A stretch of 64,000 bases of DNA from an uncultured Lachnoanaerobaculum sp. (lineage in GTDB: Bacteria; Bacillota; Clostridia; Lachnospirales; Lachnospiraceae). Position numbers and translations under genes: made by a program. The stretch is taken from positions 45,344 through 109,343 of the forward strand of contig CAMQCZ010000002.1 in assembly GCA_946999385.1 (NCBI GenBank). The letters run 5' to 3'. How positions within the stretch are numbered: the first letter of the stretch is position 1; each line of letters opens with the position of its first letter. The notes under the pieces are model-generated. The model was not told where the DNA came from. It did no database searches and saw nothing but the letters and a program-made list of their open reading frames with translations. Of the stretch, positions 27,630-37,368 are shown one piece after another.

Positions 27630-29471
27630 TTATCTTTTTATTTTCTTATATATTTTCTTTATAAATTCTCTTCTTTTAGTTTGATAAGGAAAGAGTTTAT
27701 TTATTATCTTCATAAGATTTATTCTAGGACTTTTTTTACTATGATAATAATCGTTAACGGAACAATGTCCCATTCTATATAAAATAGTTTCATAAAATTT
27801 TGTATTTCTTGCATATATAAAGAAAGCATCCGCCATATCCATTTCAGGATATAACCATGGTTTTTGAGGACCGGCATAATGTATAATTTTCGGATTTTTT
27901 CTAGCCTCAAAATACATATCCTGTAAATAATGTGGTGCAAGACTTATAATATCTTTTATACGTCTTCCTTGCATATCAACCATACTATTCCAAGACATAT
28001 CTATATACTTAACCTTGTTTTCACATAATATATTTAAAATATCCTGATCTAAAAGCTCCCACTTATATGCTGTGGCCACCTTTAAAATTTCTTCTGTCGT
28101 ATAATTTTTTCTAAATTCAAAAAGATTTATAAGAAGAGTACCTGCTTGAAAATATTTATATGGCTCTTTCATTTTCATAATATTATCCATATATTTCTTT
28201 TTATTAATTTCATAGCCATTATACAAGCCGGCAGTGTCGGCATCAAGTGTAGCGGCAAGCATATATCCATCTATATTTTCATTATAAAGCTTTGCAACAT
28301 CATCCATTACAACCATATCAGAATCTAAATATAATATTTTATTATATGCTTGTAAAATCTCCGGTAATACCAATCTATAGTAAGTTTCCATTCCAAAATG
28401 TCCTCTTACATATAAATCATAATCATCTAAATATCTTTTCGGATTTAAATATCTTATAGAAAAATTATTCAAATCTTTGATCATATCCGCAAGTCTTTGT
28501 TTATTAGTATCTGATATATCATGTGTTAATAATAAAATATCATAATTATTTTCTCTGCTTGAATTTTCTATTATTGATTTTATCGTTGTAGCTGTATATG
28601 GTATAAAATAATCATTTGCCGCAAGTGCCAGTGCAACATTATTTTTTTTAAATCTTGGTTTTAAATCCTTGATTTTTTCAACATTTTCAAATAATGTTCT
28701 TTGTACCTCTGTACATCTATATGAGGAATGCTTTTTTATATAATTAAAATATATTCCAAAAAATCTTTCTGCAAGATAACCACTAACTCTATACTCCTGA
28801 GTAGTATAGTTTGAATAGTCCCTTCTTTTTTCATGCTCTTCTAAGATATCAAATAAAATCTTATTATACTCTTCAAAAATATCCTTTCGCATAATATACA
28901 TATTACAAAAATAGCCCTTACTTGACTTGTAATATTCTAAAGTTTCATCATAATATTGTGGATATTTTTCTTTGATTATTTCTGCTAAAATATCAAGATC
29001 TTCCTTATATTGATAAGATGTAATATCATATTGATGATAATTTGATTTCAATATATGATTTAATTTTTTCAAATCAACCTCAGTCGTAGCAATTATATCA
29101 TATTTATTCAAATATTCATCTATAATATTGGCATATAAATTCAATTTTTTTATGCTCTTTTCATCGGCATATGGAATTATTGCATCTTCAAATTTATTTG
29201 TCTTTAGTTTTTCATCTGAAAATGACATATATCTTCTATAATGAAAAAATCCATAGTAATCCGCTTTTATATTTTTCCAAGCATAATATTGTGCTGTAAG
29301 CTCACAATACATTTTATTTTTTGAAGATATATTATCCCCCTCATCATCATATAAATATCCTTCAAATCTTTCTTTAGTAAAATGGCAGCCTACTTGTACA
29401 GGATATATAAAATCCCTATTTGCAACAAAAGATGGTTTATGACAAGCTACAAAAATTTTAAGATCCTTCAT
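27630..29471 (-). CDS. DUF4422 - family-8 glycosyltransferase fusion
   Basis: The 613-residue protein joins two glycosyltransferase-like parts. Residues 1-245 match DUF4422: IFVACHKPSF, IYPVQVGCH, then YYAWKNIKADYYGFFHYRRY. Residues 275-540 match family 8: ALALAANDYFIPYTATTIKS and the metal-binding LYLDSDMVVMDD near residue 385, then a histidine in IIHYAGPQKPW. The C-terminus is lysine-rich. Both parts keep their key motifs, so it may add two sugars in turn. The arrangement occurs in clostridial surface polysaccharide loci. Gaps to both neighbours are 10-15 bases. Confidence 0.86.
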   Translation of the reverse strand: MKDLKIFVACHKPSFVANRDFIYPVQVGCHFTKERFEGYLYDDEGDNISSKNKMYCELTAQYYAWKNIKADYYGFFHYRRYMSFSDEKLKTNKFEDAIIPYADEKSIKKLNLYANIIDEYLNKYDIIATTEVDLKKLNHILKSNYHQYDITSYQYKEDLDILAEIIKEKYPQYYDETLEYYKSSKGYFCNMYIMRKDIFEEYNKILFDILEEHEKRRDYSNYTTQEYRVSGYLAERFFGIYFNYIKKHSSYRCTEVQRTLFENVEKIKDLKPRFKKNNVALALAANDYFIPYTATTIKSIIENSSRENNYDILLLTHDISDTNKQRLADMIKDLNNFSIRYLNPKRYLDDYDLYVRGHFGMETYYRLVLPEILQAYNKILYLDSDMVVMDDVAKLYNENIDGYMLAATLDADTAGLYNGYEINKKKYMDNIMKMKEPYKYFQAGTLLINLFEFRKNYTTEEILKVATAYKWELLDQDILNILCENKVKYIDMSWNSMVDMQGRRIKDIISLAPHYLQDMYFEARKNPKIIHYAGPQKPWLYPEMDMADAFFIYARNTKFYETILYRMGHCSVNDYYHSKKSPRINLMKIINKLFPYQTKRREFIKKIYKKIKR

Positions 29472-29481
29472 AATTTTCTCC

Positions 29482-30468
29482 TTAATTAGTTATAATCTTT
29501 TTTCTTAATCTTGCTAATTTTATTGTATATATAACAATATAAGCTATTAATATATTTAGAATGATTTTTATAAGCTTATTGTGCAACCCTCCCCTATCAA
29601 AAATTCCGGTAGCATATTCAATATGATGTATAAAAAGAATATAAATACTGTTTTTACCTATATCCGCCAAAATTTTTATAATATTTTTTGGCAACAATTC
29701 TTCAATATAATTACAGAGCTTAAATATAATTAAGCAGGCAAATATTGCTACTATGCAAATCGTAAATCCGCTTGGATACATTCTTGTTGCAAGCTCAATA
29801 TACCAAACATTTGCCAAATTGATTTTCCAAATGAGTAAAGCTAATAGTAAAAACAAATTATATATTTTTGCATATTCCTCTAAATAATGTTTATTTTTCT
29901 TCAAAGTAAAACCTGCATAGAGAAAAATAAGTGCTACTAAAGATATATCAATATTTTGTATAAGCCAAATTCTTTTTCCAATATATATACCCATTATCAT
30001 CAATATAAAATATATTGGAAAATTGTTTTTTTCTTTTCTTTTAATTTCTATGTATGAATATATAAATTTACTAATAATTAATGAATTAAGAAACCATAAT
30101 ACTCCAAAGCCTTTAATTCCAAAATAATCACAACCATTACCCCATAAAATTCTTTCAAGCTCTATCGCAAAGAAATCACTATAATTTTCTTTATTTAGAT
30201 ACATCAATAAAATTTGGGCTATTGCACTAACTAAAATAGCCGGAATAATGAATCTTTTTATATCCTTCAGAGTTTTTTTGTATAATGAGCCCATATCTTC
30301 CGGTATTTTCAAGGTATATCCTGAAAGTATATAAAATAGTGGCATATGAAATGAAAAAATAAAATTTCTAAGTCCAGAACCATAAGCTTCATAATGACCT
30401 AGCATCATAAGTATAATAGCAATACACTTTGATAAATCTATCCATATTTCTCTTTTCTTTTCCTTCAT
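29482..30468 (-). CDS. Acyltransferase 3 family membrane protein
   Basis: The 328-residue protein has about ten hydrophobic helices and the family start IWIDLSKCIAIILMMLGHYEA, with the conserved histidine in helix one, followed by FIFSFHMPLFYILSGY. A second such gene lies four genes downstream; the two are different enough to modify different positions. The donor is probably acetyl-CoA or another acyl-CoA. The gene lies eight bases after the ABC ATPase gene. Confidence 0.85.
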   Translation of the reverse strand: MKEKKREIWIDLSKCIAIILMMLGHYEAYGSGLRNFIFSFHMPLFYILSGYTLKIPEDMGSLYKKTLKDIKRFIIPAILVSAIAQILLMYLNKENYSDFFAIELERILWGNGCDYFGIKGFGVLWFLNSLIISKFIYSYIEIKRKEKNNFPIYFILMIMGIYIGKRIWLIQNIDISLVALIFLYAGFTLKKNKHYLEEYAKIYNLFLLLALLIWKINLANVWYIELATRMYPSGFTICIVAIFACLIIFKLCNYIEELLPKNIIKILADIGKNSIYILFIHHIEYATGIFDRGGLHNKLIKIILNILIAYIVIYTIKLARLRKKIITN

Positions 30469-30476
30469 AAATCTCC

Positions 30477-31223
30477 TTATTTTAAAAATTTCATATATTT
30501 ATCACAAACCTCTTTTGCAGGTCCTGACATCATAACATTACCTTTATCAATCCAAATAGCTTTTTCACAAACTGACAAAACTGAATCTATAGAATGTGAT
30601 ACAAATAAAAGTGTTGTTCCTTCTTTTCTCATATCATTCATTCTTTTTTCACACTTTTTCTGAAAAGCATAATCACCAACTGATAATACCTCATCACAGA
30701 TAAGTATATCGGGTCTAACCATAGTTGCTATAGAAAAGCCTAGTCTGGCAGCCATACCTGAGGAATAATTTTTTATCGGCATATCCAAAAAATCCCACAA
30801 CTGTGCAAAATCTACTATAGCATCAAAATTTTTCTTGATAAATTTATCATCATACCCAAGGACGGCACCATTCAAAAAAATATTTTCCCGAGCTGTCAAA
30901 TCTCCATCAAAGCCTGCACCAAGCTCTATCAAAGGAGCCATACTTCCATATATTTTAACACTGCCCTTATATGGCTTTAAAATACCACAAATGAGCTTTA
31001 AAAGTGTAGATTTTCCCGAGCCGTTAGTTCCTACTATACCCCATGACTCTCCTTCTTTTACAGTTAAATTTACATTTTTAAGAGCTAGAAACTCTTTAAA
31101 CATAAGTTCTTTTTTTATAAGCTTAATAAAATATTCTTTTAAATTATCTATCTTTTCTGAAGCTATATTAAATCTGACATATGCATCTTTAACTTCTATC
31201 ATAGTTCTTAAATTATTATCCAT
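30477..31223 (-). CDS. Polysaccharide/teichoic acid ABC exporter, ATP-binding subunit
   Basis: The 248-residue ATPase belongs to the Wzt/TagH group. Walker A is GTNGSGKST near residue 66, the signature is NYSSGMAARLGFS, Walker B is ILICDEVLSVGD near residue 178, and the switch histidine is in LFVSHS. The long stretch before Walker A is typical of this group. There is no C-terminal carbohydrate-binding domain, so chain-end recognition as in E. coli O9a Wzt is not expected. The permease gene lies 12 bases upstream. Confidence 0.92.
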   Translation of the reverse strand: MDNNLRTMIEVKDAYVRFNIASEKIDNLKEYFIKLIKKELMFKEFLALKNVNLTVKEGESWGIVGTNGSGKSTLLKLICGILKPYKGSVKIYGSMAPLIELGAGFDGDLTARENIFLNGAVLGYDDKFIKKNFDAIVDFAQLWDFLDMPIKNYSSGMAARLGFSIATMVRPDILICDEVLSVGDYAFQKKCEKRMNDMRKEGTTLLFVSHSIDSVLSVCEKAIWIDKGNVMMSGPAKEVCDKYMKFLK

Positions 31224-31235
31224 TTGATTTTCCTA

Positions 31236-32024
31236 TTAAATATATAATATAAATTTGTTTTGATTTTTCATAAATATAATACTTGATATTATCAAAATAA
31301 TAAATGCAACTGTACTTCCATTTATAATAAGCCTTATATCAGGAAATCTATTTTCCAAAACTATTATTCTAAATTGTTGTAAATAAGAATATAAAGGATT
31401 AAATCTGATTATAATATTTTGTAATTCTTGTGGAAGCTGAGCAAGAGGATAAAAAATAGGTGTAAGGTACATCCAAGCTGTCAAAAAGGCACTGTATATA
31501 TATTGAACATCTCTAAAAAAAACAGTAGCCTGTGCCAGAAATAGTCCTAAGCCTATGCAAAAAATATATACCTGTAAAAGTATAAAAGGTATAAAAAGCA
31601 TATAGATATTAAATTTAACCTTGCAAACTATAAAAACTATCAGCATAGCCCCTAATGAAAAAATCATATTTACTAATGAGCTTGTAACCCTTGAAAATGT
31701 AAATATATATTTAGGTACATAAGTTTTTTTCATAAGTGCGGCATTGCCTGTTATGGAGAACATTGCTTGATTAGTAGACTCTGAAACAAATCCGAATATA
31801 GTCTGACCTATAATTAAATAAGCCGGATAATTAATAAGCTCTGTTTTAAACATATTTGAAAAGACCACCACCATAATTATCATTATCATCAGAGGATTGA
31901 GTATACTCCATAAATAGCCTAAAAAGCTTCTCCTATATTTCAATTTTATATCCTTGGCTACAAGCTGCTTGAGTAAGGGTTCATAATGTTTAAAGGTATT
32001 TATCCTATCTACAATTTTTAACAT
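31236..32024 (-). CDS. Polysaccharide/teichoic acid ABC exporter, permease subunit
   Basis: The 262-residue protein is an ABC-2 type permease of the Wzm/TagG group, with about six helices. The N-terminal amphipathic KDIKLKYRRSFLGYLWSILNPL is diagnostic, and the C-terminal half has the FFRDVQYIYSAFL and MYLTPIFYPLAQLP loops. With the downstream ATPase it should export the finished, lipid-linked polymer. The gene follows a family-2 glycosyltransferase by 20 bases. Confidence 0.92.
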   Translation of the reverse strand: MLKIVDRINTFKHYEPLLKQLVAKDIKLKYRRSFLGYLWSILNPLMIMIIMVVVFSNMFKTELINYPAYLIIGQTIFGFVSESTNQAMFSITGNAALMKKTYVPKYIFTFSRVTSSLVNMIFSLGAMLIVFIVCKVKFNIYMLFIPFILLQVYIFCIGLGLFLAQATVFFRDVQYIYSAFLTAWMYLTPIFYPLAQLPQELQNIIIRFNPLYSYLQQFRIIVLENRFPDIRLIINGSTVAFIILIISSIIFMKNQNKFILYI

Positions 32025-32044
32025 TTTTAAATATATTTTCCTTT

Positions 32045-33022
32045 TTAATATTTTAATTTCACAAAAAATGAGATTATATTATATAAATTATATTTACTTA
32101 ATCTAAGTAATTTTATAATATTATTGTTGGATTTTTGATATATCATATTAAAATCATTTTTTATTTTTTTATCTAAGCAAATGAGCTTTTCCTTATATAA
32201 GTTGCCACAACAAAAGTATATTTTATATTGACTTATCAAGGCTCTTGAACAAATTTTAGCAAGTGTATTTTTTGTAATCTCATTATTTTTATATCTATCA
32301 TAATAAAGTAAAAGATTATTTAAAACCTTCTCATGCTGATCACATCTTTTTTGCATATTTTTTATACTTATACTTTGATTTGCTATGCCTATGTTATATA
32401 TATATACAAATTTATTTGTAAATAAAATAGTATTTATATATGGAATGGGATAGCTTATATACTCCAAATCCACATAAAAGCAATTTTCACTTATCTTTAA
32501 ATTCATTTTTTTTAAAATTTCAGTCTTAATAGTATAAGAATGCATCTTTAAAAATATTTTATCAAGGATTTCATCTGACTTATATATTTTGTAATATTCT
32601 ATATTTTTAGATAAATGTTCTCTTTCCTGTGAAAGAGCTCCGGTATTATAATCTCTCCAATAAAAATTGCTAAGAACTAAATCTGCCGTAGTATTTTTTA
32701 AAGTTTCCACTAAATCAATAAAAGCTGATTTTTCAACATAATCATCTGCATCAACTATCTTAAAATATTTAGCACTTGCAATATTTATTCCAACATTTAT
32801 AGTTGAACCATGTCCTGCATTTTCTTTATTTATCAATATAAAATTATCATATCTTGCTGTATATTCATTTGCTATACCGGCAGAGCTGTCAGTTGAACCG
32901 TCATTTATAATAATAACCTCTATATCTTCTAAAATCTCTTCTATAACAAAAGAAGAAAGACAGGCTCCCAAAAATTTTTCCATATTAAATGTTGGTACAA
33001 TAATAGACAAAATCTTTTCCAT
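32045..33022 (-). CDS. Family-2 glycosyltransferase
   Basis: The first gene of the surface-polysaccharide locus codes for a 325-residue GT-A enzyme. The N-terminal 220 residues have SIIVPTFNMEKFLGACLSS, VIIINDGSTDSS and FKIVDADDYVEKS (DXD motif). The C-terminal 100 residues are helical and basic. No membrane helix is evident. The ATG follows AGAGGAG. A TATAAT -10 box lies just upstream (33,051), so transcription of the locus probably starts here. Confidence 0.9.
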   Translation of the reverse strand: MEKILSIIVPTFNMEKFLGACLSSFVIEEILEDIEVIIINDGSTDSSAGIANEYTARYDNFILINKENAGHGSTINVGINIASAKYFKIVDADDYVEKSAFIDLVETLKNTTADLVLSNFYWRDYNTGALSQEREHLSKNIEYYKIYKSDEILDKIFLKMHSYTIKTEILKKMNLKISENCFYVDLEYISYPIPYINTILFTNKFVYIYNIGIANQSISIKNMQKRCDQHEKVLNNLLLYYDRYKNNEITKNTLAKICSRALISQYKIYFCCGNLYKEKLICLDKKIKNDFNMIYQKSNNNIIKLLRLSKYNLYNIISFFVKLKY

Positions 33023-33050
33023 ATCTCTCCTCTATACATTAGTTTTTTTT

Positions 33051-33056
33051 ATTATA
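33051..33056 (-). promoter_or_regulatory. Candidate -10 box of the polysaccharide locus
   Basis: The minus strand has TATAAT about 30 bases before the first glycosyltransferase. The -35 region 17 bases up (TAGAAT) is weak. Its position after the upstream operon's terminator supports it. Confidence 0.45.
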
Positions 33057-33212
33057 CTATATCTGATAAAATTATTCTATAAATTTTGACAAAAAATATC
33101 TTCTGTAAAGCTTAGAATAAATCAAAATATGATTTTAATATTTATATTTGCATTTATTATAAAATTTTATCAAAAAATATCTTTTATAAATTATATCAGT
33201 AAATTTCAGTAT

Positions 33213-33251
33213 AAAAAAGCAAGTATCATATTTTTATACTGAAGCTTTTTT
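33213..33251 (-). terminator. Terminator of the pyrH-to-ogg operon
   Basis: The stem AAAAAAGC/GCTTTTTT with an inner AGTAT/ATACT stem and a 9-base loop ends in a T-run on the minus strand, about 45 bases after the glycosylase stop codon. An overlapping alternative stem (TCAGTAT/ATACTGA) also exists. Confidence 0.8.
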
Positions 33252-33295
33252 ATAATTTTCCAAAAAATTATTTTTTATTAATTTATATAAAGCTT

Positions 33296-34108
33296 TTATA
33301 TACCTTTATCAACTTCTCTTCCGTAAAAGAATATATATTGTTGAATCACACCGGCATAAGCTTCATATCTTTCTATAGGAAATTTACCATTATAATGCTT
33401 GTCTATCATTTTTTGTATCCAAACATCTATTGGAAAAGCCTTTATTCTATGATAAGCAAATAAAGCCACACAATTTGCAACCTTTATACCTACTCCCTTA
33501 AATTTACATAATTCTCTTATCAGCTCTTCATCGCTTAATTTAGACATATTATCCAAAATATCCTTATTATCATTTATAATTTTTGCAGTTTCTTTTATAT
33601 ATTCGCTACGATATCCCAAGGAACAAGCTTCAAGCTCTTTAATGCTTGCATTTGCAAGACTGTCTATATCCGGAAAGCTATAAATCTCCTTTGAAATTTT
33701 TTTTCCAAAATATTTACACAGCTTTTCTATGCTTGACTTTATTGCAGGTATTGATTTCCTTTGAGAAATAATAAAAGAGATAAGCATTTCCCATTTATCC
33801 TGCTTCAATATTCTAATCCCCTTTGAATATTCACTTGCTTTTGTTAAAAATTCATCCTCTTTTGGTATATTAGTTGAAAAGCTTTCATAATCCTCCTTCA
33901 AATCAAAATAATCTTCCCAAAAATTCTCATATTCGTCCTTACTACATTCAAATAAATATTCACTATTTTCTTTATCCATCAATTTTATATATAAATATTT
34001 ATCCTTTGCAACAAGCTCATATTCTATATCCGATATATTGTTAAACCTAAATATCTGACCACTGTTTGCTATTTTTTTCATATCCAGATATGGATTTGAT
34101 ATTATCAT
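33296..34108 (-). CDS. 8-oxoguanine DNA glycosylase/lyase (OGG1-like)
   Basis: The enzyme removes oxidised guanine from DNA and nicks the strand. In the 270-residue product the N-terminal 110 residues fit the OGG N-domain, followed by the HhH-GPD core: ISFIISQRKSIPAIKSSIEKL, the hairpin FKGVGIKVANC with the catalytic lysine, and AFPIDVWIQ with the catalytic aspartate. Both catalytic residues are present. It is the last gene of the long operon, eight bases after the DUF4317 gene, with a terminator behind it. The gene probably rides on the operon and has no link to cobalamin synthesis. Confidence 0.92.
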   Translation of the reverse strand: MIISNPYLDMKKIANSGQIFRFNNISDIEYELVAKDKYLYIKLMDKENSEYLFECSKDEYENFWEDYFDLKEDYESFSTNIPKEDEFLTKASEYSKGIRILKQDKWEMLISFIISQRKSIPAIKSSIEKLCKYFGKKISKEIYSFPDIDSLANASIKELEACSLGYRSEYIKETAKIINDNKDILDNMSKLSDEELIRELCKFKGVGIKVANCVALFAYHRIKAFPIDVWIQKMIDKHYNGKFPIERYEAYAGVIQQYIFFYGREVDKGI

Positions 34109-34116
34109 AATTTCTC

Positions 34117-35217
34117 CTAAATTTTTTTGATCTTTATTCCATTGATTTCTATATTATCATTCACTTCTATCATTATATATTTTTTATTATCAATATATTT
34201 CGTACTCAAAAGATGCATATGCTCGGAATCAACCTTGATATCTATATATGGATTTTTCAATTCAAGCTTTTTAGTATCTATAATATTATTTGCTAAAACT
34301 CTTAAATCATCATCTGTATTTTTTTCATACAATTCTAAATCCTCAGCTTCTATATCCGACTTTTCCAATATATCTATCATATCCTTTTTATCTAAAACGA
34401 GAGGTCCCTCCTCGTCATCATGGTTTTGTAGCCTTTCATTAATTTGCATATGCATTTTAGTTATATTATCAAATTTTATATCTGAAAATTCATTTATAGA
34501 ATCACTTATACTTTCTCTTTGTTCCTTAAAGCCTAGAGGAGGATTCACAGCAAATATATCGTTAATAAAGCTTGATTTTATATCATTAGGATTTTTAGTA
34601 AAATATAAAGCCTGATGTATATCCATGCTTCTATTATTAAAGCTCGGATATAGAAAAGCCTGAATAGGAGCTTCAACTACCAAATCTCTAATTTTATTTT
34701 CTATAACCTGTTTGTTTGGATTATATCTAAGATATGCTTTGTCAAGCTTTATTGGACAAATAGAGCATAAAATTGCATTATAAACTTCCTCACTTGCATC
34801 AGCCAATAAGATATTATCTTTAGTTTTTCTTGGTATATCATAGGTAATATTTATAAGAATAATTAAATAATTTTCATTATAATCATAAGCTTCTATAAGC
34901 TTTGTCAAAAATATTTCTATGATATCTTCATCATCTAATTTACTTTCTTTTAATTCATATAAAATATCAGTTTTTTCTTTGTTTTTGTAAATATCAAGCT
35001 CCAAATTCAAAAGATTTTTTCCAATAGAGCCTGATAAGCTTTTCTTGAATATTTCCTGATATTTAAAAGCATCCTCTTCTTGTAATATAGAAAAATTTTC
35101 TTTTTGTGTCATTTTTATATTTTTTTCACCATCTATATAACAGGTTAAAATTTTTCCTATAATATTATTATCTTTTTTAAATTGCTTTTTTATCTCTAAT
35201 ATATCTTTTTTATTCAT
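34117..35217 (-). CDS. DUF4317 family protein of unknown function
   Basis: The 366-residue protein matches DUF4317, found mainly in clostridia; its role is unknown. Visible features are the MNKKDILEIKKQFKKD start, a CYIDGEKN turn, an early helical part, an acidic stretch near residues 270-300 and a C-terminal region with PYIDIKVDSE. There are no membrane helices and no signal peptide, so it is probably cytoplasmic. The ATG at 35,217 has AGAAGGAAA upstream and overlaps the cbiC end by eight bases; a longer start at 35,235 has no ribosome-binding site. Confidence 0.85.
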   Translation of the reverse strand: MNKKDILEIKKQFKKDNNIIGKILTCYIDGEKNIKMTQKENFSILQEEDAFKYQEIFKKSLSGSIGKNLLNLELDIYKNKEKTDILYELKESKLDDEDIIEIFLTKLIEAYDYNENYLIILINITYDIPRKTKDNILLADASEEVYNAILCSICPIKLDKAYLRYNPNKQVIENKIRDLVVEAPIQAFLYPSFNNRSMDIHQALYFTKNPNDIKSSFINDIFAVNPPLGFKEQRESISDSINEFSDIKFDNITKMHMQINERLQNHDDEEGPLVLDKKDMIDILEKSDIEAEDLELYEKNTDDDLRVLANNIIDTKKLELKNPYIDIKVDSEHMHLLSTKYIDNKKYIMIEVNDNIEINGIKIKKI

Positions 35218-35881
35218 TTTCCTTCTGCCTCTCAATAAATTGATAAATTATTGCATTTACTATAGCTGCACAAATATTGCTTCCACCTTTTCTTCCCCTT
35301 GCAACTATCATAGGTATATCTAAGCTTAATATAAGTTCCTTGGCTTCCACAACATTTACAAAGCCTACTGGTGCTGCAATTATAAAATCCGGCTTTATTT
35401 GTGTTCTTTTATATATCTCATATATTGAAATAAGTGCTGTAGGTGCATTACCAATTGCACAAATCAGCTTACAACCTTGCTTTACTTTTAAATTTAAAGC
35501 CTTTTCCATAGATAAATAAGACCTTGTAAGACCTTTTTCTTTTGCTTCTTTTACAATTTCTTCATCTGATATAAAATTTTTCACTTCAATTCCTAAACTC
35601 TCTAAAGCTCTTTTATTTATTCCTGCCATAGCCATAGTAGTATCCGTAACTATAATAGTACCTTTATTACATAATGAAAATGCCACATTCAAAGCATCCT
35701 TATGAAATACCAAATTATCCTGATAATCAAAATCCGCCGCAGTATGTATACAACGCTTAACCACCTTTAATTCCTTATCATCAAACCTTTTTAAGGCTTC
35801 TTTTGACATTTCACTTTCTATTATTTCAAAGCTTCTTTTTTCTATTAACTCCGGCTTTATAATTTCAATATTTTTTAACAT
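35210..35881 (-). CDS. cbiC: Cobalt-precorrin-8 methylmutase CbiC
   Basis: CbiC moves the C-11 methyl group to C-12, giving cobyrinate. The 223-residue product shows the family's catalytic RCIHTAADFDY histidine, the VTDTTMAMAGI stretch, AIGNAPTALISIYE and the C-terminal AAPVGFVNVVEAKE and ARGRKGGSNICAAI. It overlaps cbiP upstream by seven bases and the DUF4317 gene downstream by eight. It is one of six cobalamin genes in a row; enzymes for most other ring steps are not in the window. Confidence 0.95.
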   Translation of the reverse strand: MLKNIEIIKPELIEKRSFEIIESEMSKEALKRFDDKELKVVKRCIHTAADFDYQDNLVFHKDALNVAFSLCNKGTIIVTDTTMAMAGINKRALESLGIEVKNFISDEEIVKEAKEKGLTRSYLSMEKALNLKVKQGCKLICAIGNAPTALISIYEIYKRTQIKPDFIIAAPVGFVNVVEAKELILSLDIPMIVARGRKGGSNICAAIVNAIIYQFIERQKENE

Positions 35882-37368
35882 CTCTCAATCCCTAAAATTT
35901 TATAAACTTCATTCATATCTATATTTTCTCTAATAAGATTTTCAAGCCTATCATATTCATTTTCTATATATTCTTTTCTATTTATCGGCTTTTCTAATGA
36001 AATATTTTTTTTACCTGCTATATATGATAGTAAGGCAAAGGTAAAATCATCATTTTCAAATAATCCATGTAAATAAGTACCAAAAATATTTTCAGTTTTA
36101 TTTATAAGTCCTATACAATTTTTATCATCACCTTCAAACAAGGACTTCTCATTACCCAAATTAGTACTTTTCCCCATATGTATTTCATAGCCTGATATAA
36201 TACGTTTTTTTAATGCTTTAAAAATTTCTATATCCATTTTCAAATTTAATTTTATCTGCCTTGTCTGTTTTTTTATATCAAATACAGTTTTTATATTTAA
36301 TAAGCTTAATCCTCTTGCCTTTAATCCATTTTCTACATTTTTTAAATCTAAAAGCTCCTTACCTAAAATCTGAAATCCGGCACAAATTCCTATAATCATT
36401 TTTTTTGAATAGGCATGCTTCAAAATCAAAGCTTCCAAACCATTTTGTCTGATATATAATAAATCCTCTATAGTATTTTTACTTCCCGGCAAAATCACAA
36501 TATCAGGATTTTTAAATTCATTTACAGCTTTAACATATCTAAGACTGACATTCTTAAATCTCTCTAAATTATCAAAATCGGTAAAATTTGATATATGTGG
36601 ATATTGAATAACAGCAATATCTATGCCCTTTATAGGCTTATCACAGGACAGTCTAAGGCTTAGACTGTCTTCATCAGCTATATCAATTCTCGAATAAGGA
36701 ATACAACCTATAAATTTCTTTGAAACTAAATTTTCAAGCATCCTTAATCCCGGTTTTAAAATTTCAATATCACCACGAAATTTGTTTATTATCAATCCTT
36801 TTATTCTATCTCTTTCATCCTCTTCCAATAAGCCTATTGTTCCATACAATCCGGCAAATACTCCACCTCGATCTATATCTCCAACTAATATTGCATTACA
36901 ATCAATAAGCTTTGCCAAACCTAAATTTACTATATCATTTTGTTTTAAATTTATCTCAGCAGGAGAACCGGCACCTTCAATTATACAAATATCATATTCC
37001 TTTGATAATTCTTCATATGCTTTCTTTATATGAGGAATAAATTTATATTTATTTTTAAAATAATCTGCGGCCTTCATATTACCTATAGCTTCTCCATTTA
37101 AAATTATTTGAGAACCAATATCTGAATTTGGCTTCAATAATATGGGATTCATATATACATTAGGTTCTATATCACAAGCAAATGCCTGCATTGCTTGTGC
37201 CATTCCTATTTCTTTACCATCTTTAGTAATATATGAATTTAATGCCATATTCTGTGATTTGAATGGGCAAACCTTATATCCGTCCTTTTTTAATACTCTT
37301 AAAAGTCCTGCTGTTATAAAGCTTTTTCCTGAATTTGACATGGTAGAAAGAATTATTAAAGCTTTCAT
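35875..37368 (-). CDS. cbiP: Cobyric acid synthase CbiP/CobQ
   Basis: This glutamine-dependent enzyme amidates four side chains of adenosyl-cobyrinate diamide. The 497-residue product has the N-terminal P-loop-like MSNSGKSF, CPFKSQNMALNS, the KGLIINKFRGD block, and a C-terminal class-I amidotransferase domain with the nucleophile cysteine in IGICAGFQILG and the histidine in GTYLHGLFEND. Length and order are normal. It overlaps the threonine-phosphate decarboxylase gene by four bases. Confidence 0.96.
   Translation of the reverse strand: MKALIILSTMSNSGKSFITAGLLRVLKKDGYKVCPFKSQNMALNSYITKDGKEIGMAQAMQAFACDIEPNVYMNPILLKPNSDIGSQIILNGEAIGNMKAADYFKNKYKFIPHIKKAYEELSKEYDICIIEGAGSPAEINLKQNDIVNLGLAKLIDCNAILVGDIDRGGVFAGLYGTIGLLEEDERDRIKGLIINKFRGDIEILKPGLRMLENLVSKKFIGCIPYSRIDIADEDSLSLRLSCDKPIKGIDIAVIQYPHISNFTDFDNLERFKNVSLRYVKAVNEFKNPDIVILPGSKNTIEDLLYIRQNGLEALILKHAYSKKMIIGICAGFQILGKELLDLKNVENGLKARGLSLLNIKTVFDIKKQTRQIKLNLKMDIEIFKALKKRIISGYEIHMGKSTNLGNEKSLFEGDDKNCIGLINKTENIFGTYLHGLFENDDFTFALLSYIAGKKNISLEKPINRKEYIENEYDRLENLIRENIDMNEVYKILGIERC

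Noticed and set aside
27719..27940. Minus-strand frame inside the DUF4422-GT8 gene
   Set aside because: It is an alternative frame of the C-terminal coding region, which has clear family-8 motifs.
34127..34615. Plus-strand open frame of 162 codons
   Set aside because: It is the antisense shadow of the DUF4317 gene; the serine- and isoleucine-rich composition is what low-GC antisense frames give.
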